DNA of 64,000 nucleotides from Leptospira tipperaryensis (GTDB lineage: Bacteria > Spirochaetota > Leptospiria > Leptospirales > Leptospiraceae). Each line of letters starts with the position of its first letter. Position 1 is the stretch's first letter. The translations under genes were made by a program, and so were the position numbers. Under the pieces are notes generated by a model. It was not told the DNA's origin, did no database searches, and was given only the letters and a program-made list of their open reading frames with translations. Location of the stretch: the NCBI RefSeq assembly GCF_001729245.1, contig NZ_CP015217.1:3628001-3692000 (forward strand). Reading direction: 5' to 3'. This document shows, one piece after another, positions 39,059 through 50,276 of the stretch.

Positions 39059-39982
39059 CTATTGATTCGCTTTGGCGTTGGAAGCCATTGCGAGGTAATA
39101 ACCTTCTACGTCATACCAAGTCTGACCAGAAAGGAGAGTGTTGGAAGCTTCGAGGTGATCGACGCCTGTAGTGAGGATTCCGTAAGAGGGTCCTCCCTTC
39201 CAAGTTCCCCATTTTTGAGAAGTTGCAGGAACGAGACCGTCGTTAGAACCGCCTTGTCCGTTGAAAACTCCACCTGCCCAACATGCTGGATAAAGAATTC
39301 CCATCAGTGGGTGTTGAATCAGATCTGGAATGGAGATGGTAGAACCATAAGAATAGTATTTAACTCCCGATTTATCAGGAGTATAACCGTTGAAAGTCGC
39401 CATTCCGCCGGTAGTCAAAGAATTCAGTGCTTTGATAGCATCTTGTTGTCCGCCGCCGTAAACCAACTGAACCACAACGCCAAGAACCGCAGAAACAAAA
39501 GGTTTCGCCCAGCTTGGAATCACTGCGCTCACGATGTCTGCAATCGGGCTTCCTCTGTGTGGAGAATTCAGAGTAGTCAGAGTGGAAATTTTTCCTGACA
39601 TTCCCAAATTGGAAATCATGTAACGGCTATCCAGACCACCTTGTGAGTGACCAAGAACGTGAACCTTAGTAAAGCCGTTTGCGGCCATATAAACGTTGAT
39701 TTTGTCTCTTAATTCCGCGCCTCTTGTCTCGTTGGACTGAGCCGCAGTTTTAGTAGGAGCGTAAACACTCGCGCCTTGATTTCTCAAGTAAGTGTCCATT
39801 CCACCCCAATAATTTACGATGTTGATAACTCCGCTAGAATCCGTTCCCCAACCGAATAATCCGTGGGAAAGAACGATCGGATACGAACCGGTTAATGGTT
39901 TCGAAGAAGACCCACCGCCGGATGCCATTAAAGAACCTGTTAAAAGGAAACTCATAAGGATCAATAAGCTTAATTTGCGCAT
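39059..39982 (-). CDS. Secreted triacylglycerol lipase (family I)
   Basis: 307 residues from ATG 39982, chosen because GAGGT stands eight bases upstream and a clean signal peptide starts there (KLSLLILMSFLLTGSLMA). The motif YPIVLSHGLFGWG holds the oxyanion region, nucleophile Ser113 lies in LGHSQGGLDSR, and Asp and His appear in GGSNDGLVPA and GVDHLEA. This is the Pseudomonas/Burkholderia-type true lipase group, which often needs a foldase; none is adjacent. Acts outside the inner membrane on lipids. A strong terminator follows. Confidence 0.92.
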   Translation of the reverse strand: MRKLSLLILMSFLLTGSLMASGGGSSSKPLTGSYPIVLSHGLFGWGTDSSGVINIVNYWGGMDTYLRNQGASVYAPTKTAAQSNETRGAELRDKINVYMAANGFTKVHVLGHSQGGLDSRYMISNLGMSGKISTLTTLNSPHRGSPIADIVSAVIPSWAKPFVSAVLGVVVQLVYGGGQQDAIKALNSLTTGGMATFNGYTPDKSGVKYYSYGSTISIPDLIQHPLMGILYPACWAGGVFNGQGGSNDGLVPATSQKWGTWKGGPSYGILTTGVDHLEASNTLLSGQTWYDVEGYYLAMASNAKANQ

Positions 39983-40386
39983 TTCAATTACCTCAATTCT
40001 CTTCACTATTGTTTTTTCTATTTTTAGATTTCGCATTGGTCTTCTTCGCTTGTAGTGTTTGATACACCGAAGTAAGAAATTAAACCCATATAAATCTCTG
40101 TCAAGAGCATTCGTATAAAAAAGATCTTTTTTAAATAATGAACATTAGTTCATTCTATTTTATACATTTGGGTCGTTTTATAACTTTCACGCACCTTAAG
40201 TATTTACTTAAAATGGATAGGATTGGCATTTTAGATCATTCTATCCATAACAATCGATATATTATTTATAATTTATACTTAGCTATAGAATTCCACAAAA
40301 TAAAAATGTTTGACTAAAATTCGAGAACGCTTCCGATCCACTTGGAAAGCGCATCTAACGTACGCTTTTTGGGAGAATTTTCAAGA
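39983..40386. other. AT-rich divergent promoter region
   Basis: About 400 bases between the lipase and the amidohydrolase, very AT-rich, with no gene and no repeat copy. Promoters for both divergent genes must lie here; I cannot fix a convincing -35/-10 pair. Confidence 0.5.
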
Positions 40387-42132
40387 ATGAAAACCTATGA
40401 TTGGATTATTAAAAACGGACTCTTTTTTGACGGAACGGGAGCTCCTCCTGCAATTCGTCACCTCGGGATTGTCAAAGGAGAATTGATAGAAATCAGCGAT
40501 TCTCCCTTGGATGATAATACTTCAGAAAAGGTTTGGGACGCACGAGGTCGTTGGGTCACGCCGGGATTTATCGATTTTCACACACACTACGACGCAGAGA
40601 TCGAAGCCGCCCCTTCTCTTTCAGAATCACTCCGTCACGGAGTTACGACCGTCACGCTCGGAAGTTGTTCTTTGAGTTTGGCTTTGGGATCTCCGGAAGA
40701 TTTGGCGGATATGTTTTCCAGGGTCGAAGCGATTCCCAGAGAACAAGTGCTTCCTCTCTTACAAAAGAAAAAAACCTGGAACACTCTGAAAGAATATACC
40801 GAGCACCTAAATCAATTGCCTCTCGGACCCAATGTCACTTCCTTTGTAGGCCATTCTTCCATTCGAGCTTATGTGATGGGTCTCGAAAGATCTCTGAGCA
40901 AGGGTGTCAAACCCAGTGAGGAAGAAATGGCTCGTATGAAATCCCTTCTCCAAGAAGGAATCGACGCGGGTTATCTCGGTCTTTCGATCAATACTCTTCG
41001 CTGGGATAAAATGGATGGAACTCGTTTTCGAAGTAAGCCCCTTCCTTCCACGTTTGCTTCTTGGTCGGAGTTCAGAAGTTTTAATCGGATTCTTAGGGAG
41101 AATGGAAAAATCTTTCAAGGAGTGCCTAACGTTTCCACCAAAGTGAACGTCCTCCTTTTCTTCTGGGAAAGTATCGGAGTCTTTCGTAAAAAACTAAAAA
41201 CCACAATCATCTCTTTGATGGATCCAAGATCGAATCGAACTCTCTATCGACTCGTCGCCGGGCTCGCACGTTTGATCAATCGATTCTTAGGCGCGGACTT
41301 TCGTTTTCAAGCGTTACCCGAAATTTTCGACCTCTATGCGGACGGAGTCGACGTTGTCGTCTTTGAAGAATTCGGAGCGGGCACTGCTGCGATCCATCTC
41401 GCCGATCTTGTGGAAAGAAAAAAACTCCTTCTCGACAAAGGATATCGAAAGTGGTTTCGAAAACAATGGACCAACTTTTTTCTTCCGAGAGTTTTTCACC
41501 GTGATTTCAATCAAGCAACCGTCGTGGAATGTCCGGATTCTTCTTTGATCGGTAAAACGTTTTATCAAATCTCGAAACAAAGAAAAGAACACGTCGTCGA
41601 TACGTTTCTCAATCTTTGTGCGGAATATGGAAACGATATCCGATGGTACACTGTCATCGCCAACGATAGACCCGGACCTTTGAAATTTATCATCAGCCAT
41701 CCGGATGTCTTGATCGGTTTTTCGGACGCAGGCGCGCATCTTCGTGGAATGGCTCATTATAACTTTCCTCTTCGTATGCTACGACTCGTCAATGATGGAA
41801 TCCGAGAAGGCAAACCATTCTTAACTTTGGAAAAAGCGATCTGGAGATTAACGGGTGAAATCGCGGACTGGTTTGGAATCGACGCGGGCCGTCTTCAGAA
41901 AGGTTCTCGAGCGGATATCGTAATCTTAAACCCGGAAGGTTTGGATAATTCGGTCGAAGAAATTCACGAAGCGCCTCTGGAAGAATTAGGTGGAATCGTT
42001 CGTTTGGTTCGAAGAAATGACAAAGCCGTTGACGCTGTTTTTATAAACGGAAATCTCTGCGTTCAAAACGGAAACGTCTTAGATGACGTTGGAAAGAAAA
42101 AAGGTCTGGGAAAATTTTTAGCAGCTCGATGA
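40387..42132 (+). CDS. D-aminoacylase/N-acyl-D-amino-acid deacylase-like amidohydrolase
   Basis: About 581 residues. Metal-dependent amidohydrolase: DWIIKNGLFFDGTGAPPAIR, first metal motif PGFIDFHTHYDAEIE, HGVTTVTLGSCSLSLA, GYLGLSINTLRWD, and the late Asp in VLIGFSDAGAHLRGMAHYNF. The C-terminal block RLQKGSRADIVILNPEG is typical. Members open N-acyl-D-amino acids or related amides. ATG 40387 follows GGGAGA; a TTG 15 codons earlier has none. The beta-CASP gene follows 71 bases later on the same strand. Confidence 0.9.
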   Translation: MKTYDWIIKNGLFFDGTGAPPAIRHLGIVKGELIEISDSPLDDNTSEKVWDARGRWVTPGFIDFHTHYDAEIEAAPSLSESLRHGVTTVTLGSCSLSLALGSPEDLADMFSRVEAIPREQVLPLLQKKKTWNTLKEYTEHLNQLPLGPNVTSFVGHSSIRAYVMGLERSLSKGVKPSEEEMARMKSLLQEGIDAGYLGLSINTLRWDKMDGTRFRSKPLPSTFASWSEFRSFNRILRENGKIFQGVPNVSTKVNVLLFFWESIGVFRKKLKTTIISLMDPRSNRTLYRLVAGLARLINRFLGADFRFQALPEIFDLYADGVDVVVFEEFGAGTAAIHLADLVERKKLLLDKGYRKWFRKQWTNFFLPRVFHRDFNQATVVECPDSSLIGKTFYQISKQRKEHVVDTFLNLCAEYGNDIRWYTVIANDRPGPLKFIISHPDVLIGFSDAGAHLRGMAHYNFPLRMLRLVNDGIREGKPFLTLEKAIWRLTGEIADWFGIDAGRLQKGSRADIVILNPEGLDNSVEEIHEAPLEELGGIVRLVRRNDKAVDAVFINGNLCVQNGNVLDDVGKKKGLGKFLAAR

Positions 42133-42203
42133 TTTGATTTATATCAAGAATCCTTAAAAATATTCTGATTGTTTTTTTCCATTTCGAAAGCGTCCCTTAA
42201 GAA

Positions 42204-43577
42204 ATGAGTTCAACCGTTCAAATTCATTTCTTAGGCGCTTCGGGCACGGTCACCGGTTCCAAATATCTTATCGCTACAGGCAAAACAAAAATCCTCGTTG
42301 ATTGTGGACTCTTTCAAGGTCTCAAAGAACTCAGACTTCTGAACTGGAGTACACTTCCCGTAAACGCTTCCGAAATAGACTGGGTGTTACTCACACACGG
42401 CCATCTCGATCATACGGGTTATATCCCTAGACTCGTCAAACAAGGATTTCGCGGTAAAATTCTGGGGAGCGCACCGACTCTTGAAATCGCGGAAATCATC
42501 TTAAAAGATTCAGGCAAAATTCAAGAAGAAGAAGCTGATCGAGCCAATCGAGGCGGCTATTCCAAACACAAACCCGCGGTTCCTCTTTACGATCTCAAAG
42601 ACGCAACGGCTTCTCTTACATATTTGTATTCTAACGAGTTGGATCACTGGAAAGATTTGGGTGAAGGTGTGCGAGCAAGATTTCAGTACAACGGCCATAT
42701 CCTCGGTGCGACTTTTATCGAGTTGGAAATTTTCGGAAAACTCTTTGTATTTTCCGGCGATATAGGAAGACCGGAGGACTTACTCCTGTATCCTCCGCAC
42801 AAACCTAAAAAAGCGGACTATCTTTTTATCGAGAGTACTTACGGAAATAGGATTCATCCTAAGAATCCGGAAGAGCAATTAACAAAAATATTAAACGAAA
42901 CCCTGGAAAGAAAAGGAACGGTGATTCTACCGAGTTTTGCCGTGGAAAGAGCGCAGAGTTTGATGTATCTTCTTTGGAAATTAAAATCGGAATCTAAAAT
43001 CCCGGACGTTCCGATGATCATGGATAGTCCTATGGGAAGAAACGTTTTCGAAGTCTTTCAGACTCATACAAAATGGCATAAACTTTCTCCGATAGAATGT
43101 TCTCAGATTTGGGATTCGTTTCGAAAAACGGAATCGATGAAAGAAACGTTGCAATTCGCCGAGGATCATTCGCCTAAGATCGTGATTGCTGGAAGCGGAA
43201 TGGCAACGGGAGGAAGAGTTCTCACCTATCTTCAAAATTATTTGAGCGATTCGAATTCCACGATTCTCTTGTGCGGCTTTCAAGCGGCTGGAACAAGAGG
43301 AAGACAATTACAGGAAGGAAACCACGAAATCAAGATCTATGGAAAATTTTATCAAGTAAACGCGCAGATCCAATTGATCGAAGGTTTGTCTTCTCACGCA
43401 GATCAAAATGAAATTATAGATTGGTTAAGCGACTTAGAAAACAAACCGCCGACCAGAACGTTTATCGTTCACGGCGAAAAAGGTGCGTCGGACGCTCTTC
43501 GCGTTAAACTCAGCGATCTTTTTAATTGGAACTGCACCGTACCAAACTTATTCGATATCATAGAATTGGAATTGTAG
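42204..43577 (+). CDS. Metallo-beta-lactamase/beta-CASP RNA-processing exonuclease
   Basis: 457 residues. MBL domain: FLGASGTVTGSKYLI, LVDCGLFQG, zinc motif LLTHGHLDHTGYIPRL, VFSGDIGRPEDLLL. The beta-CASP insertion has FIESTYGNRIHP, IVIAGSGMATGGRVLTYLQ and the final zinc His in GLSSHADQNEI. These proteins cut or trim RNA (CPSF73/RNase J-related, YSH1/MBL-A type). The stop is one base before the ATG of the AMP-phosphorylase-like gene, which implies a shared transcript. Confidence 0.93.
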   Translation: MSSTVQIHFLGASGTVTGSKYLIATGKTKILVDCGLFQGLKELRLLNWSTLPVNASEIDWVLLTHGHLDHTGYIPRLVKQGFRGKILGSAPTLEIAEIILKDSGKIQEEEADRANRGGYSKHKPAVPLYDLKDATASLTYLYSNELDHWKDLGEGVRARFQYNGHILGATFIELEIFGKLFVFSGDIGRPEDLLLYPPHKPKKADYLFIESTYGNRIHPKNPEEQLTKILNETLERKGTVILPSFAVERAQSLMYLLWKLKSESKIPDVPMIMDSPMGRNVFEVFQTHTKWHKLSPIECSQIWDSFRKTESMKETLQFAEDHSPKIVIAGSGMATGGRVLTYLQNYLSDSNSTILLCGFQAAGTRGRQLQEGNHEIKIYGKFYQVNAQIQLIEGLSSHADQNEIIDWLSDLENKPPTRTFIVHGEKGASDALRVKLSDLFNWNCTVPNLFDIIELEL

Positions 43578-43578
43578 A

Positions 43579-45081
43579 ATGCAACAAAGGACTGAAGCTC
43601 TTTATCTCAAGAACTTAGGAATCGACACCAATCAGGAATACGTTGTTTTTTTAAGAAGGGACTGCCCCGTATGCAAATCCGAAGGTTTTGTCGCACTCAA
43701 TCGAGTAGAAGTCACGGTCGGAGATAAAACGATCATCGCTTCTTTGAACATCATTGAAAATAAAATTCTTCATAAAGGAGAAGCAGGACTTTCAGAAAGC
43801 GCATGGAAGGCGGTAAACGCAAAGGAAGGAGATCTCGTTCAGCTCGCGCATTTACAACCAGTTCAATCGATGCACGACGTCCGTTCAAAAATGTATGAAA
43901 ATCGTCTGAACGAAGCCGCGTTCCATAGAATCATACAGGATATTAAAGATGAAAAATATTCTAATATTGAAATCGCTTCGTTTATCACCGCTTGTTCGGG
44001 AGATCATCTCAATCTGGAAGAAATCAAATCTCTTACCAAAGCTATGATTCAGGCGGGTTCGATTCTAAAATGGAACAGCAAAGTTGTAGTCGACAAACAC
44101 TGCGTAGGCGGACTTCCCGGAAATAGAACCACCCCGATCGTTGTTGCGATCGTTGCCGCCGCAGGACTTACGATTCCCAAAACTTCCTCGAGAGCAATTA
44201 CATCTCCCGCCGGAACCGCGGACACGATGGAAACGGTAACTACCGTAAACCTAAATCTGGACAAAATGAAATCGGTCGTGGAACAGGAAGGCGGATGTAT
44301 CGCCTGGGGTGGATCCATCGGCTTGAGTCCGGCTGACGATATTCTAATCCGAGTCGAACGCGCTTTGGAAGTGGACAGCGTCGGACAGATGATTGCATCG
44401 GTTCTTTCCAAAAAAGCCGCAGCCGGCTCCACTCACGTCGTCATCGATATTCCCGTTGGAAAGACGGCTAAAATTCGTACGGAAGAAGATGCAGAAAAGC
44501 TAAAATACTATTTCACGGTCGTAGGAAAGTCGGTCGGATTAAAAGTTAGAGTAATCATATCGGACGGATCACAACCGATCGGCAGAGGAATAGGCCCTTC
44601 GCTTGAAATACAAGATTGTATTTCGGTCTTGAAAAACGAGCCCGAGGCGCCTGAGGATCTAAAAGAAAGGGCACTTTTTATGGCCGGATGTATATTAGAA
44701 TTTTCTGATTTATTTAAACGTCAGAACGGAATACAATTAGCGAGAGAAATTTTAGAATCCGGAAAAGCCTGGAACAAATTTGAATCGATCTGTAACGCAC
44801 AAGGCGGTATAAAAGAACCGAGAGTGGCCGAATTTCATCTCGATATCCTTTCGGAAAAGAAAGGAGTCGTTAGCGAAATTGATAATCGTAGAATCGCTAA
44901 GATCGCGAGACTTGCCGGCGCTCCAAGCTCCCCTTCCGCAGGAGTTTACTTTTTAGCGCCCATAGGCAGAAAAGTCGAAAAAGACGAACTGCTTTACACA
45001 ATTCATGCGGAATCCATCGGCGAGTTGGAATACGCTTCCGACTATCTAAGAACTCAAAGAGATATCGTTACGATTCTTTAA
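43579..45081 (+). CDS. AMP phosphorylase/thymidine phosphorylase family protein
   Basis: 500 residues. It has the extra N-terminal domain of about 85 residues found in archaeal AMP phosphorylases, then the phosphorylase core. The key loop reads VDKHCVGGLPGNRTTP, the NMP-phosphorylase form; thymidine phosphorylases have KHSTGGVGD. SSRAITSPAGTADTMET is the second signature. The likely reaction is NMP + phosphate to base + ribose 1,5-bisphosphate. Gaps to the neighbours are 1 and 9 bases, so it is operon-coupled to a beta-CASP RNase and a PRPP-synthetase-like gene. Confidence 0.9.
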   Translation: MQQRTEALYLKNLGIDTNQEYVVFLRRDCPVCKSEGFVALNRVEVTVGDKTIIASLNIIENKILHKGEAGLSESAWKAVNAKEGDLVQLAHLQPVQSMHDVRSKMYENRLNEAAFHRIIQDIKDEKYSNIEIASFITACSGDHLNLEEIKSLTKAMIQAGSILKWNSKVVVDKHCVGGLPGNRTTPIVVAIVAAAGLTIPKTSSRAITSPAGTADTMETVTTVNLNLDKMKSVVEQEGGCIAWGGSIGLSPADDILIRVERALEVDSVGQMIASVLSKKAAAGSTHVVIDIPVGKTAKIRTEEDAEKLKYYFTVVGKSVGLKVRVIISDGSQPIGRGIGPSLEIQDCISVLKNEPEAPEDLKERALFMAGCILEFSDLFKRQNGIQLAREILESGKAWNKFESICNAQGGIKEPRVAEFHLDILSEKKGVVSEIDNRRIAKIARLAGAPSSPSAGVYFLAPIGRKVEKDELLYTIHAESIGELEYASDYLRTQRDIVTIL

Positions 45082-45090
45082 ATAAACAAT

Positions 45091-45966
45091 ATGAAACGAC
45101 TTCTATTCTCTTTTCCTGAAAACGATTCTTTGACAAAATCCATCTCCTTACTTTCCGGAATAAGTATAGGCGAAGTAGAATTTGGAAACTATCCGGATGG
45201 AGAATCGCATTGCAGAATCCTCGAAGAAGTCAAAGATTCCGAAGTGTATTTGATCTGCTCCTTAAATCAACCGGATTCTAAAATTCTATCTTTGATCTTC
45301 TTTTGTGAAACGGCAAAATCTTTAGGCGCTTCGAAAGTTCACCTCGTTTCGCCTTATCTTTGTTATATGAGACAAGATAAAGTATTCAAAACCGGCGAAG
45401 GAATAACCGCAAAGTATTTCGCGGCCTTGCTGTCCCGATACGTCGATTCTTTGCTTACGATCGATCCCCACCTTCACAGAATCAAAAACTTAAACGAGGT
45501 CTATAAAATTCCCTCCAAAGCCGTTCACGCAACTTCTTTGATCGCAGATTATATTCGAAAAGAAATTCAGAATCCGATTTTAATCGGTCCCGATGCGGAA
45601 AGCAGCCAATGGGTAAAGGAAGTCGCTGAACTTTCCAAATCCCCTTTTACAGTTTTAGAAAAAATTAGAAGAGGAGATCGAGACGTAGAAGTCAGCGTTC
45701 CCCATTTAGAAAAATACAAAAACAGTACCCCGGTTTTGATAGACGACATCATTTCAACGGGAAAGACCTTACTCAAAACAATCGGGCATCTAAAAGATGC
45801 GGGAATGAAACCTGCAATCTGCGTATGCGTTCACGGAATTTTCACAGACGACGCATATCAAGACCTAATAAATTCCGGCGTCGAATTTATCGCAACGGCA
45901 AATACGATCGAACATATCAGCAATCAGATCGACGTAAGTCAATTGTTAAGCGAAAATCTCTTTTAG
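45091..45966 (+). CDS. PRPP synthetase-like protein (second, divergent copy)
   Basis: 291 residues, shorter than Prs at 5.5 kb. Keeps the flexible loop (SPYLCYMRQDKVFKTGEGITAK), TIDPHLHRI, GPDAESSQWV and the PRPP loop VLIDDIISTGKTL. The loop form RQDK-x-FxxGE resembles archaeal and class III enzymes, which need no phosphate activator. It may make PRPP from ribose phosphate released by the adjacent phosphorylase, or act in the other direction. It converges on the SpoIIE gene with a 4-base overlap. Confidence 0.9.
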   Translation: MKRLLFSFPENDSLTKSISLLSGISIGEVEFGNYPDGESHCRILEEVKDSEVYLICSLNQPDSKILSLIFFCETAKSLGASKVHLVSPYLCYMRQDKVFKTGEGITAKYFAALLSRYVDSLLTIDPHLHRIKNLNEVYKIPSKAVHATSLIADYIRKEIQNPILIGPDAESSQWVKEVAELSKSPFTVLEKIRRGDRDVEVSVPHLEKYKNSTPVLIDDIISTGKTLLKTIGHLKDAGMKPAICVCVHGIFTDDAYQDLINSGVEFIATANTIEHISNQIDVSQLLSENLF

Positions 45967-48572
45967 CCGTTTCGATGATCCGGAACAGGTCTATCGAGTT
46001 GGATCCGTATTTTTTTTGCATGAGAATTGTTGGGATCCAGTTGGTCCACTTTTTGCAAAAGCTGAATCGCAGTTTCCCGTTTGTGGATAAAAAGGTAAGA
46101 TTCTGCGAGATGAGCTACGTTGTTCAAAAATTCCGGTTCCCTCAGCATCACTCTTTCTCCCAGTTCGACCGCCTGACGGTAACGGTTAAACCTTTTGTAA
46201 ATTAAGGAAGCAAGAAACATATTTTCAACGTCTTCCGGGAAATCGGAAATCAGAGTTTCAAAAAGTAAAAGGGCCTCTTCATACTTTCCAGTTTTATAAT
46301 ATACTTTAGCCAATTCCTTTTTAAAAATCGGGGGTAGGAACTCGTCTGCAAATTTCTTTTTTAAGTTTTCGAGATAGTAGACGGCGTCTTCCCAATTTTC
46401 CGTCTCCAAATATTTAAGATATGTGTCGTCCGGAAACCTTTCCGAGTTCAAATTTCCCACGGATTGAAATCGGATCGGCTCTTTTAAATATGAGAATTTA
46501 ATAATACTAAGGTCGTCCGTGAGTTCACCGAAATTTCGAAGCGATTGAACGATATTACCCATATCTCCTCTGGATTCTTCAATTCGCTTTAAAAATTGCG
46601 ATTCGTCTTCGTTTATCAAACGAGTTCCGTCCGAATCTACACCCAATAACAAATCGTCTCTTCCGTCGGATCCGATAAAGATAGAATCTCCTTTTTCCAG
46701 GAAGAATATTTTTACCTTCATCTTACTTTCCAGACCGGTAATCCCTATTTTACGAAGTTCTAATTTATCTTCGATAAACGAAGCGACGCCGTCTCTATAT
46801 AGTACCGTCCAAGGATGTTCCGCGTTGAGGAAGTAGAAAATTCCGGATTCTAAATCGACCAATCCAAGCACGACCGAAATCAACATGGAACCGTCAAAGG
46901 ATTCGAAAATATTTTGAAGCTCCGCGAAACAATCCTTGAGCCAGACTTCAGGCGGCTTTGATTTATACGAAGAAACCGTCTTAGTCCTGGATAAAAAAGA
47001 ACGAAACACAACTCCTAATACCAAGGCCCCTCCGGCCCCTTGTATGGATTTTCCCATCGCGTCTCCGTTTACAAAAACGAGATAACGTCGGTCCTTTAAG
47101 GTCATCTCATCCGCAATGATGATGTCCCCGCCGATCTCCTTTTTCCACTGTTTAAACTCGAAATGTTTTTTCTGACGACTAAACCCTTCCAGGGTTATAA
47201 AATCATTTTGAAGATGATGTCGGTTTAACGGATCCAATAAGAGAGAGGTGAGAAAGTAATCCCCGTCTTGCTGAACCTTCAGTTCTTGAATCTGACTAAG
47301 AGTATCCTGTAATTGGCCCGTTCTTTCTTTTACCTTGTGATCCAAATCAAGGTTCAATTCTTCCACCTCGTTGTGTACTCGTAGAAAACGATTCGCGAGA
47401 ATGAATACAATTCCAAGTTCGAACGTAAAAAATCCGTATTTTAGAAGTCCATAATTTTCTAAAAAAGGGAACCACTGCATGGATCCGATCAAGTCGGTTA
47501 TCGCGGAAACTATTAAAATGATAAAGCCTGCAAAAAGACGAACCGAATCTTGATTCTTTCGAATCAAAGCTCGAAACATAATGTATAAAGAATAAAATAC
47601 AAAAACAAGGACCGAAAACTGCCAAACCTGAAGTAAAAACACACAAACGATTCTACTCGAAAATGGAATCAGAGAAGTCAAAGCGACGGCAAAAAACTGA
47701 TAGAAGCGTGAAATAGAGCTAACTCTGGATTCAAAAAAAGTATCTAAGAATAATAAAAAGAAAGTAGGTATGTTGAATACTATCATATATTCCATTTTCA
47801 TTTGCAAAAATGGATCGAGGTTTAACTCGTAAACGGAATTACTTCGAAGATAAATATATGCAGAAAGTAGAATGGAAAAGAGCCCGAAAAAAAGATTATA
47901 CTTTTCTTGAGGACGTTTGAAATAAAAAAGAAAATGATAGAAGCCGACGAAAAGATATAAAAACAAAAGCATCAAAGTGGAACGTTCCGAAAGAATTTCC
48001 GCATTTCGAGATTGAAGATCTAAAAGAGGAGGAGTAGAATCGAAACTGGCATACGCGTCTAACTCTTCTCCCGGATCTGCAGAGAGAACCACTCTGATTT
48101 CGTTCTCACCGATTCGGACCTTATTCTCAGGAATTGTAAGGATCACGTGTCTCTTAAATCCGTTTTTTAAAATTCTCCCTCCGGAAATAAAGCCGCCCTC
48201 TCCCACCTTATCGCCGTTAAAGAAAACTTCGTAAACGTTCGTAAATAGAGGAAAGTGTACGGAAAGTCCATCCGTATTTAGTTCTTCGATCTCTGCTTTG
48301 GAAATTTCGATTTTTCTGAGCAGGGTTATCGTATGCGGGGAATCTTCAGGAAGAGAAAAATTTTGAAGAATCTCTTTTGGAATCGGAAGCGAATCGAATT
48401 TTTTCCAGATCGGATCGTCTTCGGAAAGATCTACATTCTTACCTACTGAGAGCTTCCAATCCTTTGTGAGAACGGTGGGAAATGCAAAAAGCTCAGTCGA
48501 TACGAATAACAAAATTGATAAGAGAATTCGATATCGGAAGGTTTTCCGATGTTCTGTAAGACCGTTATTCAC
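45963..48572 (-). CDS. SpoIIE-like phosphatase with 7TMR-DISM receptor and C-terminal TPRs
   Basis: About 869 residues. Signal peptide ILLSILLFVSTELFA, periplasmic sensor (about 30-180), seven membrane helices (about 190-405), a short coiled linker, a PP2C-like domain (about 465-700), then TPR repeats (about 710-860, e.g. AKVYYKTGKYEEALLLFETLI). The phosphatase motifs are variant: EIGGDIIIADEM and VNGDAMGKSIQGAGG, where most SpoIIE proteins have D-x-x-G-H-G. I start at GTG 48572, where GGAAG precedes; TTG 48608 is possible. Activity with the altered motif is likely but not certain. Confidence 0.88.
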   Translation of the reverse strand: MNNGLTEHRKTFRYRILLSILLFVSTELFAFPTVLTKDWKLSVGKNVDLSEDDPIWKKFDSLPIPKEILQNFSLPEDSPHTITLLRKIEISKAEIEELNTDGLSVHFPLFTNVYEVFFNGDKVGEGGFISGGRILKNGFKRHVILTIPENKVRIGENEIRVVLSADPGEELDAYASFDSTPPLLDLQSRNAEILSERSTLMLLFLYLFVGFYHFLFYFKRPQEKYNLFFGLFSILLSAYIYLRSNSVYELNLDPFLQMKMEYMIVFNIPTFFLLFLDTFFESRVSSISRFYQFFAVALTSLIPFSSRIVCVFLLQVWQFSVLVFVFYSLYIMFRALIRKNQDSVRLFAGFIILIVSAITDLIGSMQWFPFLENYGLLKYGFFTFELGIVFILANRFLRVHNEVEELNLDLDHKVKERTGQLQDTLSQIQELKVQQDGDYFLTSLLLDPLNRHHLQNDFITLEGFSRQKKHFEFKQWKKEIGGDIIIADEMTLKDRRYLVFVNGDAMGKSIQGAGGALVLGVVFRSFLSRTKTVSSYKSKPPEVWLKDCFAELQNIFESFDGSMLISVVLGLVDLESGIFYFLNAEHPWTVLYRDGVASFIEDKLELRKIGITGLESKMKVKIFFLEKGDSIFIGSDGRDDLLLGVDSDGTRLINEDESQFLKRIEESRGDMGNIVQSLRNFGELTDDLSIIKFSYLKEPIRFQSVGNLNSERFPDDTYLKYLETENWEDAVYYLENLKKKFADEFLPPIFKKELAKVYYKTGKYEEALLLFETLISDFPEDVENMFLASLIYKRFNRYRQAVELGERVMLREPEFLNNVAHLAESYLFIHKRETAIQLLQKVDQLDPNNSHAKKIRIQLDRPVPDHRNG

Positions 48573-48793
48573 CTTTGCTTCCACGAAAGCGTCTTTGATA
48601 ATCTGCAAATCAGAATTTGCAAGGAATAATAGATCGAACCGAAAAGAAATTTAGAATTTTCAAACCTCAACTCAATCGATAAATAATTTCCCAAGAGAGA
48701 ATTCGTATCGATTTTGTTAGTTGATTGGAGTTCAAGACGCTATCGGAACGGAACGACTTTTCATTCTTATAAACTCAAAATGAGAATGGAAGC

Positions 48794-50158
<1,365 letters not shown>

Positions 50159-50276
50159 GATTCTAAATAATTCCTTCATACTTCTAGTTTCGTAAGAATT
50201 CTCTAAAACATGAGAAAAGACCAAAAAACTCTCGGAAAAAATCCCCAATTCTGACGAAAAATAAAATTAGAATTCT

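Noticed and set aside
40037..40342. AT-rich gap as a possible origin or attachment site
   Set aside because: No repeated boxes, no tRNA and no direct repeats; ordinary divergent promoter DNA.
46334..46347. GTAGGAACTCG match inside the third SpoIIE gene
   Set aside because: Only half of the palindrome matches; explained by codons of the TPR region.
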